Source: Helicobacter pylori (GTDB taxonomy: Bacteria; Campylobacterota; Campylobacteria; Campylobacterales; Helicobacteraceae). From it: DNA of 64,000 nucleotides. The position numbers and the translations under genes were made by a program. How positions within the stretch are numbered: position 1 is the stretch's first letter; each line of letters starts with the position of its first letter. Shown here in pieces: positions 54,965-64,000 of the stretch. The notes below the pieces were generated by a model, which saw nothing but the letters and a program-made list of their open reading frames with translations, did no database searches and was not told the origin of the DNA. The DNA lies in contig NZ_LT635477.1 of assembly GCF_900120335.1 (NCBI RefSeq), positions 124,001 to 188,000 on the forward strand. The letters run 5' to 3'.

Positions 54965-55060
54965 TTTTACCCACTTTGAATGGAATGAATAACTTTAAGC
55001 ATTTCTTACCCCTCAATGTGAGTTTTCTATAATCATGATAGCTTTTTGCTTTAAATTTGC

Positions 55061-55066
55061 TATAAT
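55061..55066 (+). promoter_or_regulatory. -10 box of the peptidyl-prolyl isomerase gene
   Basis: TATAAT preceded by TTGC, an extended -10. It gives a leader of about 37 bases with AGTGGAG before the ATG. Confidence 0.65.
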
Positions 55067-55109
55067 GCGAATTTAATGATGAAAATTAGTTTAGAGTGGA
55101 GAACACACA

Positions 55110-56009
55110 ATGAAAAAAAATATCTTAAATTTAGCGTTAGTGGGTGCGTTGAGCGCGTCGTTTTTGATGGCTAAGCCGGCTCATAATGCGAATAATGCTA
55201 CGCATAACACGAAAGAAACGACCGATGCTTCAGCAGGCGTGTTAGCGACAGTGGATGGCAGACCCATCACCAAAAGCGATTTTGATATGATTAAGCAACG
55301 AAATCCTAATTTTGATTTTGACAAGCTTAAAGAGAAAGAAAAAGAAGCCTTGATTGAGCAAGCTATCCGCACCGTGCTTGTAGAAAATGAGGCTAAGGCA
55401 GAAAAGCTTAATCAGACTCCAGAATTTAAAGCGATGATGGAAGCGGTTAAAAAACAGGCTTTAGTGGAATTTTGGGCTAAAAAACAGGCTGAAGAAGTGA
55501 AAAAAATCCAAATCCCAGAAAAAGAAATGCAGGATTTTTACAACGCTAATAAAGATCAGCTTTTTGTCAAGCAAGAAGCCCATGCTAGGCATATTTTAGT
55601 GAAAACCGAAGATGAGGCTAAACGGATTATTTCTGAGATCGACAAACAGCCAAAGACTAAAAAAGAAGCCAAATTCATTGAGTTAGCCAATCGTGATACG
55701 ATTGATCCTAACAGTAAGAACGCGCAAAATGGCGGTGATTTAGGGAAATTCCAGAAAAACCAAATGGCTCCGGATTTTTCTAAAGCCGCTTTCGCTCTAA
55801 CTCCTGGGAATTACACTAAAACCCCTGTTAAAACAGAGTTTGGTTATCATATTATTTATTTGATTTCTAAAGATAGCCCTGTAACTTATACTTATGAGCA
55901 AGCCAAACCCACCATTAAGGGGATGTTACAAGAAAAGCTTTTCCAAGAACGCATGAATCAACGAATCGAGGAATTAAGGAAGCACGCTAAAATTGTTATC
56001 AACAAGTAA
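55110..56009 (+). CDS. Periplasmic peptidyl-prolyl isomerase (PEB4/CBF2 type)
   Basis: SurA-like chaperone of 299 residues for outer membrane proteins. Signal peptide MKKNILNLALVGALSASFLMA. The N-terminal chaperone part has VLATVDGRPITKSDFDMIK; the parvulin domain (about residues 155-260) has HARHILVKTEDEAKRI, NGGDLGKFQKNQMAPDFSKA and TEFGYHIIYL. It corresponds to HP0175, a secreted antigen also called cell-binding factor 2. It heads an apparent fba-efp transcript. Confidence 0.93.
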   Translation: MKKNILNLALVGALSASFLMAKPAHNANNATHNTKETTDASAGVLATVDGRPITKSDFDMIKQRNPNFDFDKLKEKEKEALIEQAIRTVLVENEAKAEKLNQTPEFKAMMEAVKKQALVEFWAKKQAEEVKKIQIPEKEMQDFYNANKDQLFVKQEAHARHILVKTEDEAKRIISEIDKQPKTKKEAKFIELANRDTIDPNSKNAQNGGDLGKFQKNQMAPDFSKAAFALTPGNYTKTPVKTEFGYHIIYLISKDSPVTYTYEQAKPTIKGMLQEKLFQERMNQRIEELRKHAKIVINK

Positions 56010-56025
56010 TGGATGAGGTGTTATC

Positions 56026-56949
56026 ATGTTAGTTAAAGGCAATGAAATCTTATTGAAAGCCCATAAAGAAGGTTATGGGGTAGGGGCGTTTAATTTCGTG
56101 AATTTTGAAATGCTAAACGCTATTTTTGAAGCAGGAAACGAAGAAAATTCCCCGCTTTTCATTCAAGCGAGTGAAGGGGCGATCAAATACATGGGGATTG
56201 ATATGGCGGTGGGCATGGTGAAAATCATGTGCGAACGCTATCCGCACATTCCTGTAGCCTTACACCTAGATCATGGAACGACTTTTGAAAGTTGCGAAAA
56301 AGCCGTGAAAGCGGGTTTCACTTCTGTGATGATTGACGCGTCTCATCATGCTTTTGAAGAAAATTTGGAATTGACTTCTAAAGTGGTCAAAATGGCGCAT
56401 AACGCTGGAGTGAGCGTGGAAGCGGAGTTGGGGCGTTTAATGGGGATTGAAGACAATATTTCAGTAGATGAAAAGGACGCGGTGTTAGTGAATCCTAAAG
56501 AAGCGGAGCGGTTTGTCAAAGAATCTCAAGTGGATTACTTAGCCCCAGCCATTGGGACAAGCCATGGAGCGTTTAAGTTTAAGGGCGAGCCAAAATTGGA
56601 TTTTGAACGCTTGCAAGAAGTCAAAAGGCTCACTAATATCCCTCTAGTTTTGCATGGAGCGAGCGCGATACCAGATGATGTGAGGAAATCTTATTTGGAC
56701 GCTGGAGGCGATTTGAAAGGCTCTAAAGGTGTGCCTTTTGAGTTTTTACAAGAATCTATAAAAGGGGGGATCAATAAGGTCAATACCGATACGGATTTAA
56801 GGATCGCTTTCATCGCAGAAGTGCGCAAGGTGGCTAATGAAGATAAGAGCCAATTTGATTTGAGGAAGTTTTTTTCTCCGGCCCAATTAGCGCTTAAAAA
56901 TGTGGTCAAAGAGCGCATGAAACTTTTGGGTAGCGCTAATAAAATTTAA
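56026..56949 (+). CDS. fba: Fructose-bisphosphate aldolase, class II
   Basis: Zinc-dependent aldolase of 307 residues for gluconeogenesis and glycolysis. Zinc and substrate motifs are VALHLDHGTTFESCEKA, SVMIDASHHAFEENL, AIGTSHGAFKF and LVLHGASAIPDDV, with NKVNTDTDLR binding the phosphate. It acts with PpsA and Eno encoded in this window. It lies 16 bp after the isomerase gene. Confidence 0.96.
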   Translation: MLVKGNEILLKAHKEGYGVGAFNFVNFEMLNAIFEAGNEENSPLFIQASEGAIKYMGIDMAVGMVKIMCERYPHIPVALHLDHGTTFESCEKAVKAGFTSVMIDASHHAFEENLELTSKVVKMAHNAGVSVEAELGRLMGIEDNISVDEKDAVLVNPKEAERFVKESQVDYLAPAIGTSHGAFKFKGEPKLDFERLQEVKRLTNIPLVLHGASAIPDDVRKSYLDAGGDLKGSKGVPFEFLQESIKGGINKVNTDTDLRIAFIAEVRKVANEDKSQFDLRKFFSPAQLALKNVVKERMKLLGSANKI

Positions 56950-56970
56950 TCAACAAGGGAAGAGTGTAAC

Positions 56971-57534
56971 ATGGCAATTGGGATGAGCGAGCTCAAAAAG
57001 GGCTTGAAAATTGAATTGGGCGGTGTGCCTTATAGAATTGTAGAATACCAGCATGTCAAGCCCGGCAAGGGTGCGGCTTTCGTGCGTGCGAAAATCAAGT
57101 CGTTTTTGGATGGTAAGGTGATTGAAAAGACTTTCCATGCGGGGGATAAGTGCGAAGAACCTAACCTGGTTGAAAAAACGATGCAGTACCTTTATCATGA
57201 TGGCGATACATACCAATTCATGGATATAGAGAGCTATGAGCAAATCGCTTTAAACGACTCTCAAGTGGGCGAGGCCTCTAAATGGATGCTAGACGGCATG
57301 CAAGTGCAGGTTTTATTGCATAATGACAAGGCGATTTCAGTGGATGTGCCGCAAGTTGTGGCTTTAAAGATTGTGGAAACGGCTCCTAATTTTAAGGGCG
57401 ATACTTCAAGCGCGAGCAAAAAGCCAGCGACTTTAGAAACCGGTGCGGTCGTGCAAGTGCCTTTCCATGTTTTAGAGGGTGAGACGATTAAGGTGAATAC
57501 GGAAACAGAAGAGTATCTTGAAAAGGTGAAATAG
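56971..57534 (+). CDS. efp: Elongation factor P
   Basis: Helps ribosomes past polyproline stretches. 187 residues in three beta-barrel domains. The tip loop reads [14 protein letters not shown], so the modifiable residue would be Lys33, the lysine type of EF-P. Whether it is modified cannot be told. GAAGAG precedes the ATG, 21 bp after fba. Confidence 0.96.
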   Translation: MAIGMSELKKGLKIELGGVPYRIVEYQHVKPGKGAAFVRAKIKSFLDGKVIEKTFHAGDKCEEPNLVEKTMQYLYHDGDTYQFMDIESYEQIALNDSQVGEASKWMLDGMQVQVLLHNDKAISVDVPQVVALKIVETAPNFKGDTSSASKKPATLETGAVVQVPFHVLEGETIKVNTETEEYLEKVK

Positions 57535-57931
57535 GTAAAATGGTCTTTTATCTAGGTTGTGCACAAAAACTCTGCCTTTTAGGGTAAAGGTGTGATACTT
57601 TGTAGTTTTAGAATTAACGCATTCGCTGTTTAGGAAATGATCTTGTGAATGCAAAACTTTAGCGTGCTTTGGGACACTAAAAAGCCTTAAGTTTTCAGTA
57701 GGGGTGTTTCACTGATTGGCGATTGTATGCCTTTTTTTAGGGGGTTTTACTCTCTTGTTTAAGTTGTGGTAGTTTGAGTTTCGTTTGAAGCGTGTGTAAA
57801 ATGGGCGGTTGCTATATTTTATCAGTCATTCTTTACAATTAAAAATCATTTTAAAATTTCTTTTCTCTGTTCTCGTTTGGCATTGATTATAAAATATAAA
57901 AAATGCTTTAGTATTTTTTACAATCTAAAAA
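57535..57931. other. Intergenic region without a supported gene
   Basis: 397 bp after efp. A short hairpin CCTTTtagggtAAAGG (57575-57590) could help end the efp transcript. On the minus strand a TATAAT (57885-57890) could start a short RNA, but behind it lies only a ten-codon frame. Nothing else is supported. Confidence 0.4.
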
Positions 57932-58154
57932 GAGATTGGTTTCAATCAAGCGGATAATTTCTTAAAAAACATTCTTGGGGGGTTAGGGTGGATTTGATTG
58001 GGGGTTAAGGGGGTAAAAGCGCAAAATATTCCCTTAAAAAATGGGTTTTATGATAAAGTTTAAAACGATAAAACAAAGTAATCCTATTTTTATTAAAAAT
58101 TAAAGTTGATTGAAATTCAAACAAGGTTCTAGTTGCAATATTTGATGAGAGCGA
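57932..58154 (+). repeat. Intergenic G-rich hairpin repeat, copy G
   Basis: GATTGGTTTCAATC (5' hairpin), AAGCGGATAATTTCTTAAAA, then four G-tracts at 57977-58013 (GGGGGG, GGG, GGGGG, GGGGG with loops of 3, 11 and 4), GCGCAAAATATTCCCTTAAA, ACAAAGTAATCCTATTTTTA, TTAAAAATTAAAGTTGATTG and the end AATATTTGATGAGAGCGA. The C-arm is weakened (TATTCCC), so the hairpin is poorer while the quadruplex motif is strong. It lies between convergent efp and pseI. Confidence 0.72.
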
Positions 58155-58270
58155 TACTCCCTATCTTCTCAAGAGTTTTAAAGAAAACTTAATAAAAGAA
58201 GTTTCACAAACGATCAAATCTAAAACGATAGCAACAAAGCTTAAAATCCCCATTTTTCAATGAAAACAAA

Positions 58271-59293
58271 CTACAATAAGCGTTCTATATCATCAGCGCT
58301 TAAAGGGGTGTTGGCTTTTAAAAATTTTGATGCCTTTTGACCTAAAATTTCTTTATAAAATTTAGGGTGTAAGCCAAGGTTGGGGCGTAAGGCTTTGATA
58401 TTATCGCTAGTCAATGCTTCGCCTTTTTGAATGTCCTTAATGACGAATAAAGAGCGCGCAAAGAATCTTCGCTCCTCTAAAGTCTTTGGATTGATTTTTG
58501 GCTCTTCTTCGCCTAAGGCTAAAACGCTTTGCTTGATGGCTCCAACCATGCTTTTAAATTCGTTAAAATCCATGCTAAAAGCGCTGTCTGGGGTTTGTAA
58601 GGATTTGTTTAAAATGAAATGCTTTTCTATCATGCTCGCCCCTAAAGTGGTGGCTAGAATGGGGCAAAGAGAGCCAATCGTGTGATCGCTCAAGCCAAAT
58701 TTAACGCCAAAGGTTTCGCCTAATTTAACCATGCTCAATAAATTAGCGTCTTCTAGTTTGCTAGGATAAGCGCTCACGCATTTTAAAAGGGTGATGTCAA
58801 AATTATTCACTCCTCTGCACAATGAGATGGCGTCTTGTAATTCGGCGTGTGTGGCGATACCGCTAGAAAGGATAATGGGTTTTTGTGTGCGAGCGGCCTT
58901 TTCAATCAAGTCCAAATCAACGATTTCAAAACTAGCGATTTTATACATGGGGCAATCTAGACTCTCTAAAAGCTCTAAAGCTTTTGAGCTAAAGGGCGAG
59001 CTAAAAATGCCTAAATCAAGCTTTTTAGCCAACTCAAACAATTCAGCATGCCACTCTAGGGGGGTAGAAGCCTTTTGATACAATCCATACAGATTTTCTT
59101 TATCCCATAAAGTGCCTTGAATGATGAAAGGATCTTCTTTAGAGTTTAAAGTCATGCAGCTTGGCGTGTAGGTTTGGAGCTTGGCAAAATCCGCACCGCT
59201 TTCCTTAATGGCATGAAGGCTTTCTTTGGCTAGGTTTAAATCCTGGTTATGGTTAGCGCTCAATTCAGCGACAATTTTAGGGCGTTGCAACAT
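58271..59293 (-). CDS. pseI: Pseudaminic acid synthase
   Basis: NeuB-family synthase of 340 residues that joins PEP to the C6 sugar precursor to make pseudaminic acid, the sugar on H. pylori flagellins; it is needed for motility. The N-terminal barrel has PKIVAELSANHNQDLNLAKE, FAKLQTYTPSCMTL, GIFSSPFSSKALELLESLDC and SDHTIGS; the C-terminal SAF domain begins around RSLFVIKDIQKGEALTSDNI and ends at ADDIERLL. HP0178 is the PseI of this species; NeuB would be the other choice. 3 bp from the ABC ATPase gene. Confidence 0.92.
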   Translation of the reverse strand: MLQRPKIVAELSANHNQDLNLAKESLHAIKESGADFAKLQTYTPSCMTLNSKEDPFIIQGTLWDKENLYGLYQKASTPLEWHAELFELAKKLDLGIFSSPFSSKALELLESLDCPMYKIASFEIVDLDLIEKAARTQKPIILSSGIATHAELQDAISLCRGVNNFDITLLKCVSAYPSKLEDANLLSMVKLGETFGVKFGLSDHTIGSLCPILATTLGASMIEKHFILNKSLQTPDSAFSMDFNEFKSMVGAIKQSVLALGEEEPKINPKTLEERRFFARSLFVIKDIQKGEALTSDNIKALRPNLGLHPKFYKEILGQKASKFLKANTPLSADDIERLL

Positions 59294-59296
59294 TTC

Positions 59297-59938
59297 TTAT
59301 TTTTCCTTAATCAAAACTTCTTTTTCTAAGCGATAGACTTGAGAGCAAGTGAAGGCTAAATGCTCATCATGCGTGGCTAAGACTAACGCCCCTTCGTTTT
59401 CTGTAATGTAATTTTGCAGCATGCTGATGACCTGATTAGCGCTAGTGGTGTCTAAATTCCCGGTGGGTTCATCAGCGATAATGATTTGGGGTTTTTTAGA
59501 AAGCACTCTGGCGATGCTTAAGCGTTGTTGCTGGCCGCCACTCAATTCGCCCACGCCTTGTTTTAGAGTGTGGGCTATGCCTAATTGCTCTAAAAGGGAA
59601 TGATTTATTTCTTGCTTGGCTAGGATTGAAGCGACTTGCAAGTTTTCTAAAGCGCTAAAACCCTTAAAAAGGTAATGCGATTGAAAAACGATGCCCACTT
59701 TTAAGCGCCGTAATTCCAAAAGCTTTTTGGAGTTTAAGGCATAAATATCCTGGTGTTCTAACAAACTGACTGTTCCGCTATCCGGTTTTAGCATGGTGGC
59801 CAAATGGCTTAAAAGCGTGCTTTTACCGCTCCCGCTCACGCCTAAAATCGCTAGGCTTTCTTTGGGTTTAATACGCAAATTCACGCCATTATAAAGAGGT
59901 TTTTCAAAAGCATGAGAAATATCAATCGCTTTAATCAT
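59297..59938 (-). CDS. ABC transporter ATP-binding protein, LolD-like
   Basis: 213 residues. Walker [11 protein letters not shown]-loop region [19 protein letters not shown], signature [15 protein letters not shown], Walker [12 protein letters not shown] and the H-loop LATHDEHLA are all present. The short form resembles LolD/MacB-type ATPases for lipoprotein release or export. No permease is adjacent; the lipoprotein acyltransferase gene lnt is directly upstream, which fits a lipoprotein-related role. ATGA overlap with lnt. Confidence 0.85.
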   Translation of the reverse strand: MIKAIDISHAFEKPLYNGVNLRIKPKESLAILGVSGSGKSTLLSHLATMLKPDSGTVSLLEHQDIYALNSKKLLELRRLKVGIVFQSHYLFKGFSALENLQVASILAKQEINHSLLEQLGIAHTLKQGVGELSGGQQQRLSIARVLSKKPQIIIADEPTGNLDTTSANQVISMLQNYITENEGALVLATHDEHLAFTCSQVYRLEKEVLIKEK

Positions 59939-61212
59939 GATTGTTTCCTAAAAAGAATATCGCCCAATAAGCTAGGGCTTAAGATGTAAGAAGTTGAAAA
60001 ATTCGTGCTGTGCAAGATGATTTTATCATAACGCCTTGCATAGTATTTTAAAAGCGTTCTTTGTAAGGCGGGTTCAATGCTTGGGCTAAACCATGCGTTA
60101 TTGCTCATTAGGATAAAAATTTTTGAAGGGCTGTTTGAATAAGCGGCTTTGGAAGTGCCTTCATAGCAAATCAGGGGGCGAAAAGTAAAATCGTCTAATG
60201 TAAAATCGCTGAAATGGGAAGCGTTGCGGTATAAATAAGCGCTCTCGCCAAAAAAGAGTTTTTCAAGGGGTTTTTGAAGAAACTTGGGTAAAGGCATGGT
60301 CTCGCCAAAGGGGGCTAAGATCACTTTATCAGCGATCTGAACGCTTTTTTTAGAAAATAAAAACGAGCTGTTATAAAGGCTATAGCCTTGGGTGCGCAAT
60401 GTCCCTATTAAAATAGCAATATTATCGCTCAAATCTTCTAACTTCGCTTTAAAGGGGGAGTTTTCTAAAGCGATGGGGTAGGCGGTCTCTGGAAAAACAA
60501 TCAAGGTTTTTTGCTTGCTTTGAGCGAGTTTGATTTCTTTAAGAATGTTGTTTTCAATGTTGTTAAGGTAGTTTGAATCAAATTTCAAATCTTGGGGCGT
60601 TCTTGTAGAGACTAATTCAACATTTCCAACCTCTTTTAAATCGCTTGTTTTAAAGAAATGAAAATCCAACGCGCCAAGTAGCAATAAAACCCCTATCATT
60701 CTGTATTTTTTAAGATTTTGAGCGTTCAAAAAAACGCAAGCCAAAAAAACAAGCCCTAAAGATAATTTATCCACCCTAAACACGCTATAAGAAAAAAAGC
60801 TATCCGGGACTAACCAATCAAATCCAAAAGGGTGGATAAAACTAGAGCCTAAAAAACTCAAAAGCCTGAAGTAGGGGTTTTCAAAATAGAGCAACAAATA
60901 AAATAAAACCCCATAAACTAACGCTATTAAAACAATGATTAAGGGCAATAAATAAGTGAAATCCGAATAGCGAAAGCTTAAAGCGCACCAGTAAAACAAT
61001 AACGCCCCCACGAAAAAACCCAAAGCAAAAGCGCTATTTCTAGGGGTTTTTAAAAACGCTAGCATGCTTAAAGGGGCTAATAGGCTTGTGAGTATGATAG
61101 AAATATAAGGGTTTTCAACCGCATAAGCGTCTAAAACAGCGTTCACATACACGCTTGAAACAAACATGCACGCTAATAAAAAAGCGTTTTGATTGAATAG
61201 GAGAAGACGCAT
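59935..61212 (-). CDS. lnt: Apolipoprotein N-acyltransferase
   Basis: Adds the third acyl chain to lipoproteins at the inner membrane. 425 residues, shorter than E. coli Lnt (512): about six hydrophobic segments, then a nitrilase domain. Catalytic residues are visible as glutamate in [11 protein letters not shown], the lysine region [15 protein letters not shown] and cysteine in [14 protein letters not shown]. It heads the lnt-ABC ATPase-pseI transcript. Confidence 0.88.
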   Translation of the reverse strand: MRLLLFNQNAFLLACMFVSSVYVNAVLDAYAVENPYISIILTSLLAPLSMLAFLKTPRNSAFALGFFVGALLFYWCALSFRYSDFTYLLPLIIVLIALVYGVLFYLLLYFENPYFRLLSFLGSSFIHPFGFDWLVPDSFFSYSVFRVDKLSLGLVFLACVFLNAQNLKKYRMIGVLLLLGALDFHFFKTSDLKEVGNVELVSTRTPQDLKFDSNYLNNIENNILKEIKLAQSKQKTLIVFPETAYPIALENSPFKAKLEDLSDNIAILIGTLRTQGYSLYNSSFLFSKKSVQIADKVILAPFGETMPLPKFLQKPLEKLFFGESAYLYRNASHFSDFTLDDFTFRPLICYEGTSKAAYSNSPSKIFILMSNNAWFSPSIEPALQRTLLKYYARRYDKIILHSTNFSTSYILSPSLLGDILFRKQS

Positions 61213-61247
61213 GGCTAAATTTTGAAACCTTGAGATTGTTTTAGTGT

Positions 61248-61253
61248 ATTATA
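61248..61253 (-). promoter_or_regulatory. -10 box of the lnt operon
   Basis: Perfect TATAAT preceded by GC on the minus strand, 35 bp before the lnt start. Confidence 0.55.
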
Positions 61254-61447
61254 GCTATATTTTAATTTAAGAATTTTAGATTGATTTTTTTAAGGGTAGT
61301 TTTTTTTAAGTTGTGTTATTATTTTCAAATTTCAAGCCTAAAGAGCGTGAATTGGCATGATTTAAGAATGATGGGTGTTTGTTTTAAAACGCTACGACTA
61401 TCCTTATATGAGATAGAGATAATGAGAGAAAGGTTTGGGTTTAGGGT

Positions 61448-62158
61448 TTGAACTATATTGATTTGGCGTTACTTGTGGTAGTGGTAGCCTTTGGGATTAG
61501 GGGGTTTTATCATGGCTTCGTGAGTGAAATAGCAGCGACTTTGGGGATTGTGCTTGGCGTTTATTTGGCGTCTCGCTATTCTGTGGCTGTTGGGAATTTA
61601 TTTTCAGAGCATTTGTATGATTTAAGAAATGAAACCATGACCAATCTCATTGGTTTTTTACTGGTGTTGGCGTCCATTTGGGTGTTTTTTTTAGCTCTTG
61701 GAGTGTTGCTAGGCAAGATGTTAGTCTTTAGCGGTCTAGGCATTATAGACAAGGCGTTAGGGTTTATTTTTTCATGTTTGAAAACTTTTTTAGTGCTTTC
61801 TTTCATCCTTTATGCGCTCTCTAAAATGGATTTAATGAAAGACGCTAACGCCTATTTGCAAGAAAAGAGCGCTATTTTCCCCACCATGAAAAGCATCGCT
61901 AGTAAGATCATGCGCCTTGATGGCGTCAAACATGTGGAGAAAAACCTTAAAGACAACCTTGAAGAAATGAGCGATGGAGTTAAAAATAAAGGATCTATTG
62001 ATAACGCCAAAGAATCTTTTAATAAGGCTACGGATAAGGGCGTAGAAGCTTTAAAAGAAAAGGCTAAAGATTTGCCTAAAAACATGCTAGAGCCAAAACA
62101 CAATAAACCCAACCAAACCCCACCAATCCCAACCCCATCTAATAAAGAACCCCTATAA
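61448..62158 (+). CDS. CvpA-family membrane protein (TTG start)
   Basis: 236 residues. Four N-terminal hydrophobic helices, starting NYIDLALLVVVVAFGIRGFY, then a cytoplasmic tail rich in Lys, Glu and Asn that ends in Pro-rich PIPTPSNKEPL. The first half matches CvpA (colicin V production) proteins; their true role is unsettled. The frame opens right after a TAG, so TTG 61448 is the earliest start; the ribosome-binding site is poor (AAAGG 14 bases upstream). lysS follows 9 bp later. Confidence 0.75.
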   Translation: MNYIDLALLVVVVAFGIRGFYHGFVSEIAATLGIVLGVYLASRYSVAVGNLFSEHLYDLRNETMTNLIGFLLVLASIWVFFLALGVLLGKMLVFSGLGIIDKALGFIFSCLKTFLVLSFILYALSKMDLMKDANAYLQEKSAIFPTMKSIASKIMRLDGVKHVEKNLKDNLEEMSDGVKNKGSIDNAKESFNKATDKGVEALKEKAKDLPKNMLEPKHNKPNQTPPIPTPSNKEPL

Positions 62159-62167
62159 AGGCACAAC

Positions 62168-63673
62168 ATGTTTTCTAACCAATACATCCAACAACGCATC
62201 CATAAAGCCAATAGCTTGAGAGAAGAAGGCAAAAACCCTTATAAAAATGGCTTGAAACGAAGCCTCACCAACGCCGCTTTTTTAGAAAAATACGTTTATG
62301 TTAAGGATTTAGAAGAGCCTAAAGACAAAGAAAAATGCGAGAGCGTTGTAGGGAGGGTCAAGCTTTTGCGTTTAATGGGTAAGGCATGTTTTATTAAAAT
62401 TGAAGATGAAAGCGCGATTTTACAAGCTTATGTTTCGCAAAATGAATTGAACGATGAGTTTAAAAGCTTGAAAAAGCATTTAGAAGTGGGCGATATTGTG
62501 TTGGTGAAAGGTTTCCCTTTTGCTACCAAAACCGGTGAATTAAGCATTCATGCCCTAGAATTTCACATTTTAAGCAAAACCATCGTGCCTTTGCCTGAAA
62601 AATTTCATGGACTGAGCGATATAGAATTGCGTTACCGCCAACGCTACTTGGATTTGATCGTCAATCCTAGCGTTAAAGATGTGTTTAAAAAGCGCAGTTT
62701 GATTGTCTCTAGCGTGCGGAAATTTTTTGAAATGGAAGGGTTTTTAGAAGTGGAAACCCCTATGATGCACCCCATTCCTGGCGGGGCGAACGCAAGGCCT
62801 TTCATCACTTATCATAACGCCTTAGAAATTGAAAGGTATTTGAGAATCGCCCCAGAATTATACCTTAAACGCTTGATTGTAGGGGGGTTTGAGGCGGTGT
62901 TTGAAATCAATCGTAATTTCAGGAATGAGGGCATGGATCACAGCCATAACCCCGAATTCACGATGATTGAGTTTTACTGGGCGTATCACACTTATGAAGA
63001 TTTGATTGAACTCAGTAAGAGGTTATTTGACTACTTGCTAAAGACTTTAAATTTAGATTCAAAAATCATTTATAACGATATGGAAGTGGATTTCAACCAA
63101 ACGAGCGTGATTTCCTATTTGGACGCTTTAGAAACAATAGGGGGCATCAGTAAGGATATTTTAGAAAAAGAAGACGGGCTTTTGGCTTATTTGTTAGAGC
63201 GAGGCGTTAAAGTAGAGCCAAACCTCACTCATGGCAAGTTACTCGCTGAAGCGTTTGATCATTTTGTAGAGCATAAGCTTATTAACCCCACTTTTGTAAC
63301 CGAATATCCCATTGAGATTAGCCCTTTAGCCAGACGCAACGATAGTAACCCTAATATTGCTGACAGGTTTGAATTGTTTATTGCAGGTAAAGAAATCGCT
63401 AATGGTTTTAGCGAGTTGAATGACCCATTAGATCAACTAGAGCGCTTTAAAAATCAAGTGGCTGAAAAAGAAAAAGGCGATGAAGAAGCCCAATACATGG
63501 ATGAAGATTATGTGTGGGCCCTAGCCCATGGAATGCCCCCCACTGCAGGGCAAGGCATAGGCATTGACCGATTAGTGATGCTGCTCACTGGAGCTAAAAG
63601 CATTAAAGATGTGATTTTATTCCCAGCGATGCGTCCTGTTAAAAACGATTTTAATGTTGAGGGTGAAGAATAA
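62168..63673 (+). CDS. lysS: Lysyl-tRNA synthetase, class II
   Basis: 501 residues. An N-terminal OB-fold anticodon-binding domain ([20 protein letters not shown]) is followed by the class II core: motif 1 around [19 protein letters not shown], motif 2 [20 protein letters not shown] and motif 3 [13 protein letters not shown]. Its stop overlaps the glyA start by one base (TAATG), so the two are coupled. Confidence 0.97.
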   Translation: MFSNQYIQQRIHKANSLREEGKNPYKNGLKRSLTNAAFLEKYVYVKDLEEPKDKEKCESVVGRVKLLRLMGKACFIKIEDESAILQAYVSQNELNDEFKSLKKHLEVGDIVLVKGFPFATKTGELSIHALEFHILSKTIVPLPEKFHGLSDIELRYRQRYLDLIVNPSVKDVFKKRSLIVSSVRKFFEMEGFLEVETPMMHPIPGGANARPFITYHNALEIERYLRIAPELYLKRLIVGGFEAVFEINRNFRNEGMDHSHNPEFTMIEFYWAYHTYEDLIELSKRLFDYLLKTLNLDSKIIYNDMEVDFNQTSVISYLDALETIGGISKDILEKEDGLLAYLLERGVKVEPNLTHGKLLAEAFDHFVEHKLINPTFVTEYPIEISPLARRNDSNPNIADRFELFIAGKEIANGFSELNDPLDQLERFKNQVAEKEKGDEEAQYMDEDYVWALAHGMPPTAGQGIGIDRLVMLLTGAKSIKDVILFPAMRPVKNDFNVEGEE

Positions 63674-64000
63674 TGGCTTATTTTTTAGAACAAACGGATA
63701 GTGAAATCTTTGAGTTTATTGTTGAGGAATTTAAACGCCAAAATGAGCATTTAGAAATGATAGCGAGCGAGAATTACACTTTTCCTAGTGTCATGGAGGC
63801 TATGGGGAGTATTTTAACGAATAAATACGCTGAAGGCTATCCTAACAAACGCTACTATGGAGGCTGTGAAGTGGTGGATAAAATAGAAAGCCTAGCCATA
63901 GAAAGGGCTAAAAAGCTTTTCAATTGCCAGTTCGCTAACGTGCAAGCGCATTCAGGCTCACAAGCCAATAACGCTGTCTATCACGCCCTTCTAAAGCCTT
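63673..64000 (+). CDS. glyA: Serine hydroxymethyltransferase, N-terminal part (cut by window edge)
   Basis: Transfers the serine hydroxymethyl group to tetrahydrofolate, making glycine. The first 109 codons are present: [15 protein letters not shown], the family signature [36 protein letters not shown] and [15 protein letters not shown], the PLP-cofactor region. Start ATG overlaps the lysS stop. Confidence 0.96.
   Translation, partial: MAYFLEQTDSEIFEFIVEEFKRQNEHLEMIASENYTFPSVMEAMGSILTNKYAEGYPNKRYYGGCEVVDKIESLAIERAKKLFNCQFANVQAHSGSQANNAVYHALLKP

Noticed and set aside
61852-62232. 126-codon minus-strand frame over cvpA and lysS
   Set aside because: Antisense to two well-supported genes, with no promoter or start signals.

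Overview
The window is chromosomal DNA of Helicobacter pylori or a very close relative. The evidence is the low-GC epsilonproteobacterial coding style and a set of recognisable genes: flaB, horB, hcpD, arsRS with a poly-C tract, the remote CheZ, pseI, lutABC beside twin lactate permeases, and a cbb3 oxidase operon. Gene content and order match, as far as I remember them, the HP0115-HP0183 stretch of the reference strain. I see no plasmid, prophage, insertion sequence, CRISPR array, tRNA or rRNA.

Layout. 1-5000: the 5' part of flaB (minus, sigma-54 promoter), topA plus a radical SAM gene, then a repeat-rich variable protein. 5065-11000: ppsA on the minus strand, then a small overlooked lipoprotein gene and thrS-infC-rpmI-rplT. 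11000-14200: secreted and surface proteins (HorB, a DUF1104-like histidine-rich protein, a lysine-rich secreted protein with a possible 17-residue leader peptide). 14800-19400: serine catabolism (sdaC-sdaA), the first shikimate-pathway enzyme and a 44-residue lipoprotein. 19600-26500: bcp and lutABC on minus, diverging from two tandem lldP-type lactate permeases. 26500-34000: mutY and a DASS carrier on minus, diverging from ccoNOQP and four small genes that probably serve oxidase assembly. 34500-40900: an apparently leaderless membrane-protein gene, mqnD, then recA-eno-ftsB-like-AMIN-aroK-PDC protein. 40900-43800: a GT8 LPS glycosyltransferase, hcpD and an unusual intergenic region. 43800-54700: a long run of minus-strand genes (yebC, hemB, arsSR, CiaD-like, TPR-like, U32, cheZ-like, prfB, moeA, fliR, EI24). 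55000-64000: peptidyl-prolyl isomerase, fba, efp; pseI, ABC ATPase and lnt on minus; then cvpA, lysS and the start of glyA.

Functional themes. Lactate is imported (two permeases), oxidised by LutABC, and its electrons probably pass through menaquinone (MqnD) to the cbb3 oxidase. Serine is imported and deaminated by SdaC/SdaA. PpsA and Fba act in gluconeogenic carbon flow. FlaB, FliR, CheZ and PseI serve motility. ArsRS is acid sensing.

The most unusual material lies between genes. One family of intergenic repeats of about 130-240 bp occurs at least seven times, plus one worn copy. Each full copy has a G-tract array that could form a G-quadruplex and a C-rich arm that could instead fold it into a hairpin; most copies lie at the 3' ends of transcription units. 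A second intergenic locus (about 43570-43745) has the layout of an H. pylori AapA/IsoA-type type I toxin-antitoxin module. Several starts are corrected here from ribosome-binding sites, and TTG and GTG starts are frequent.
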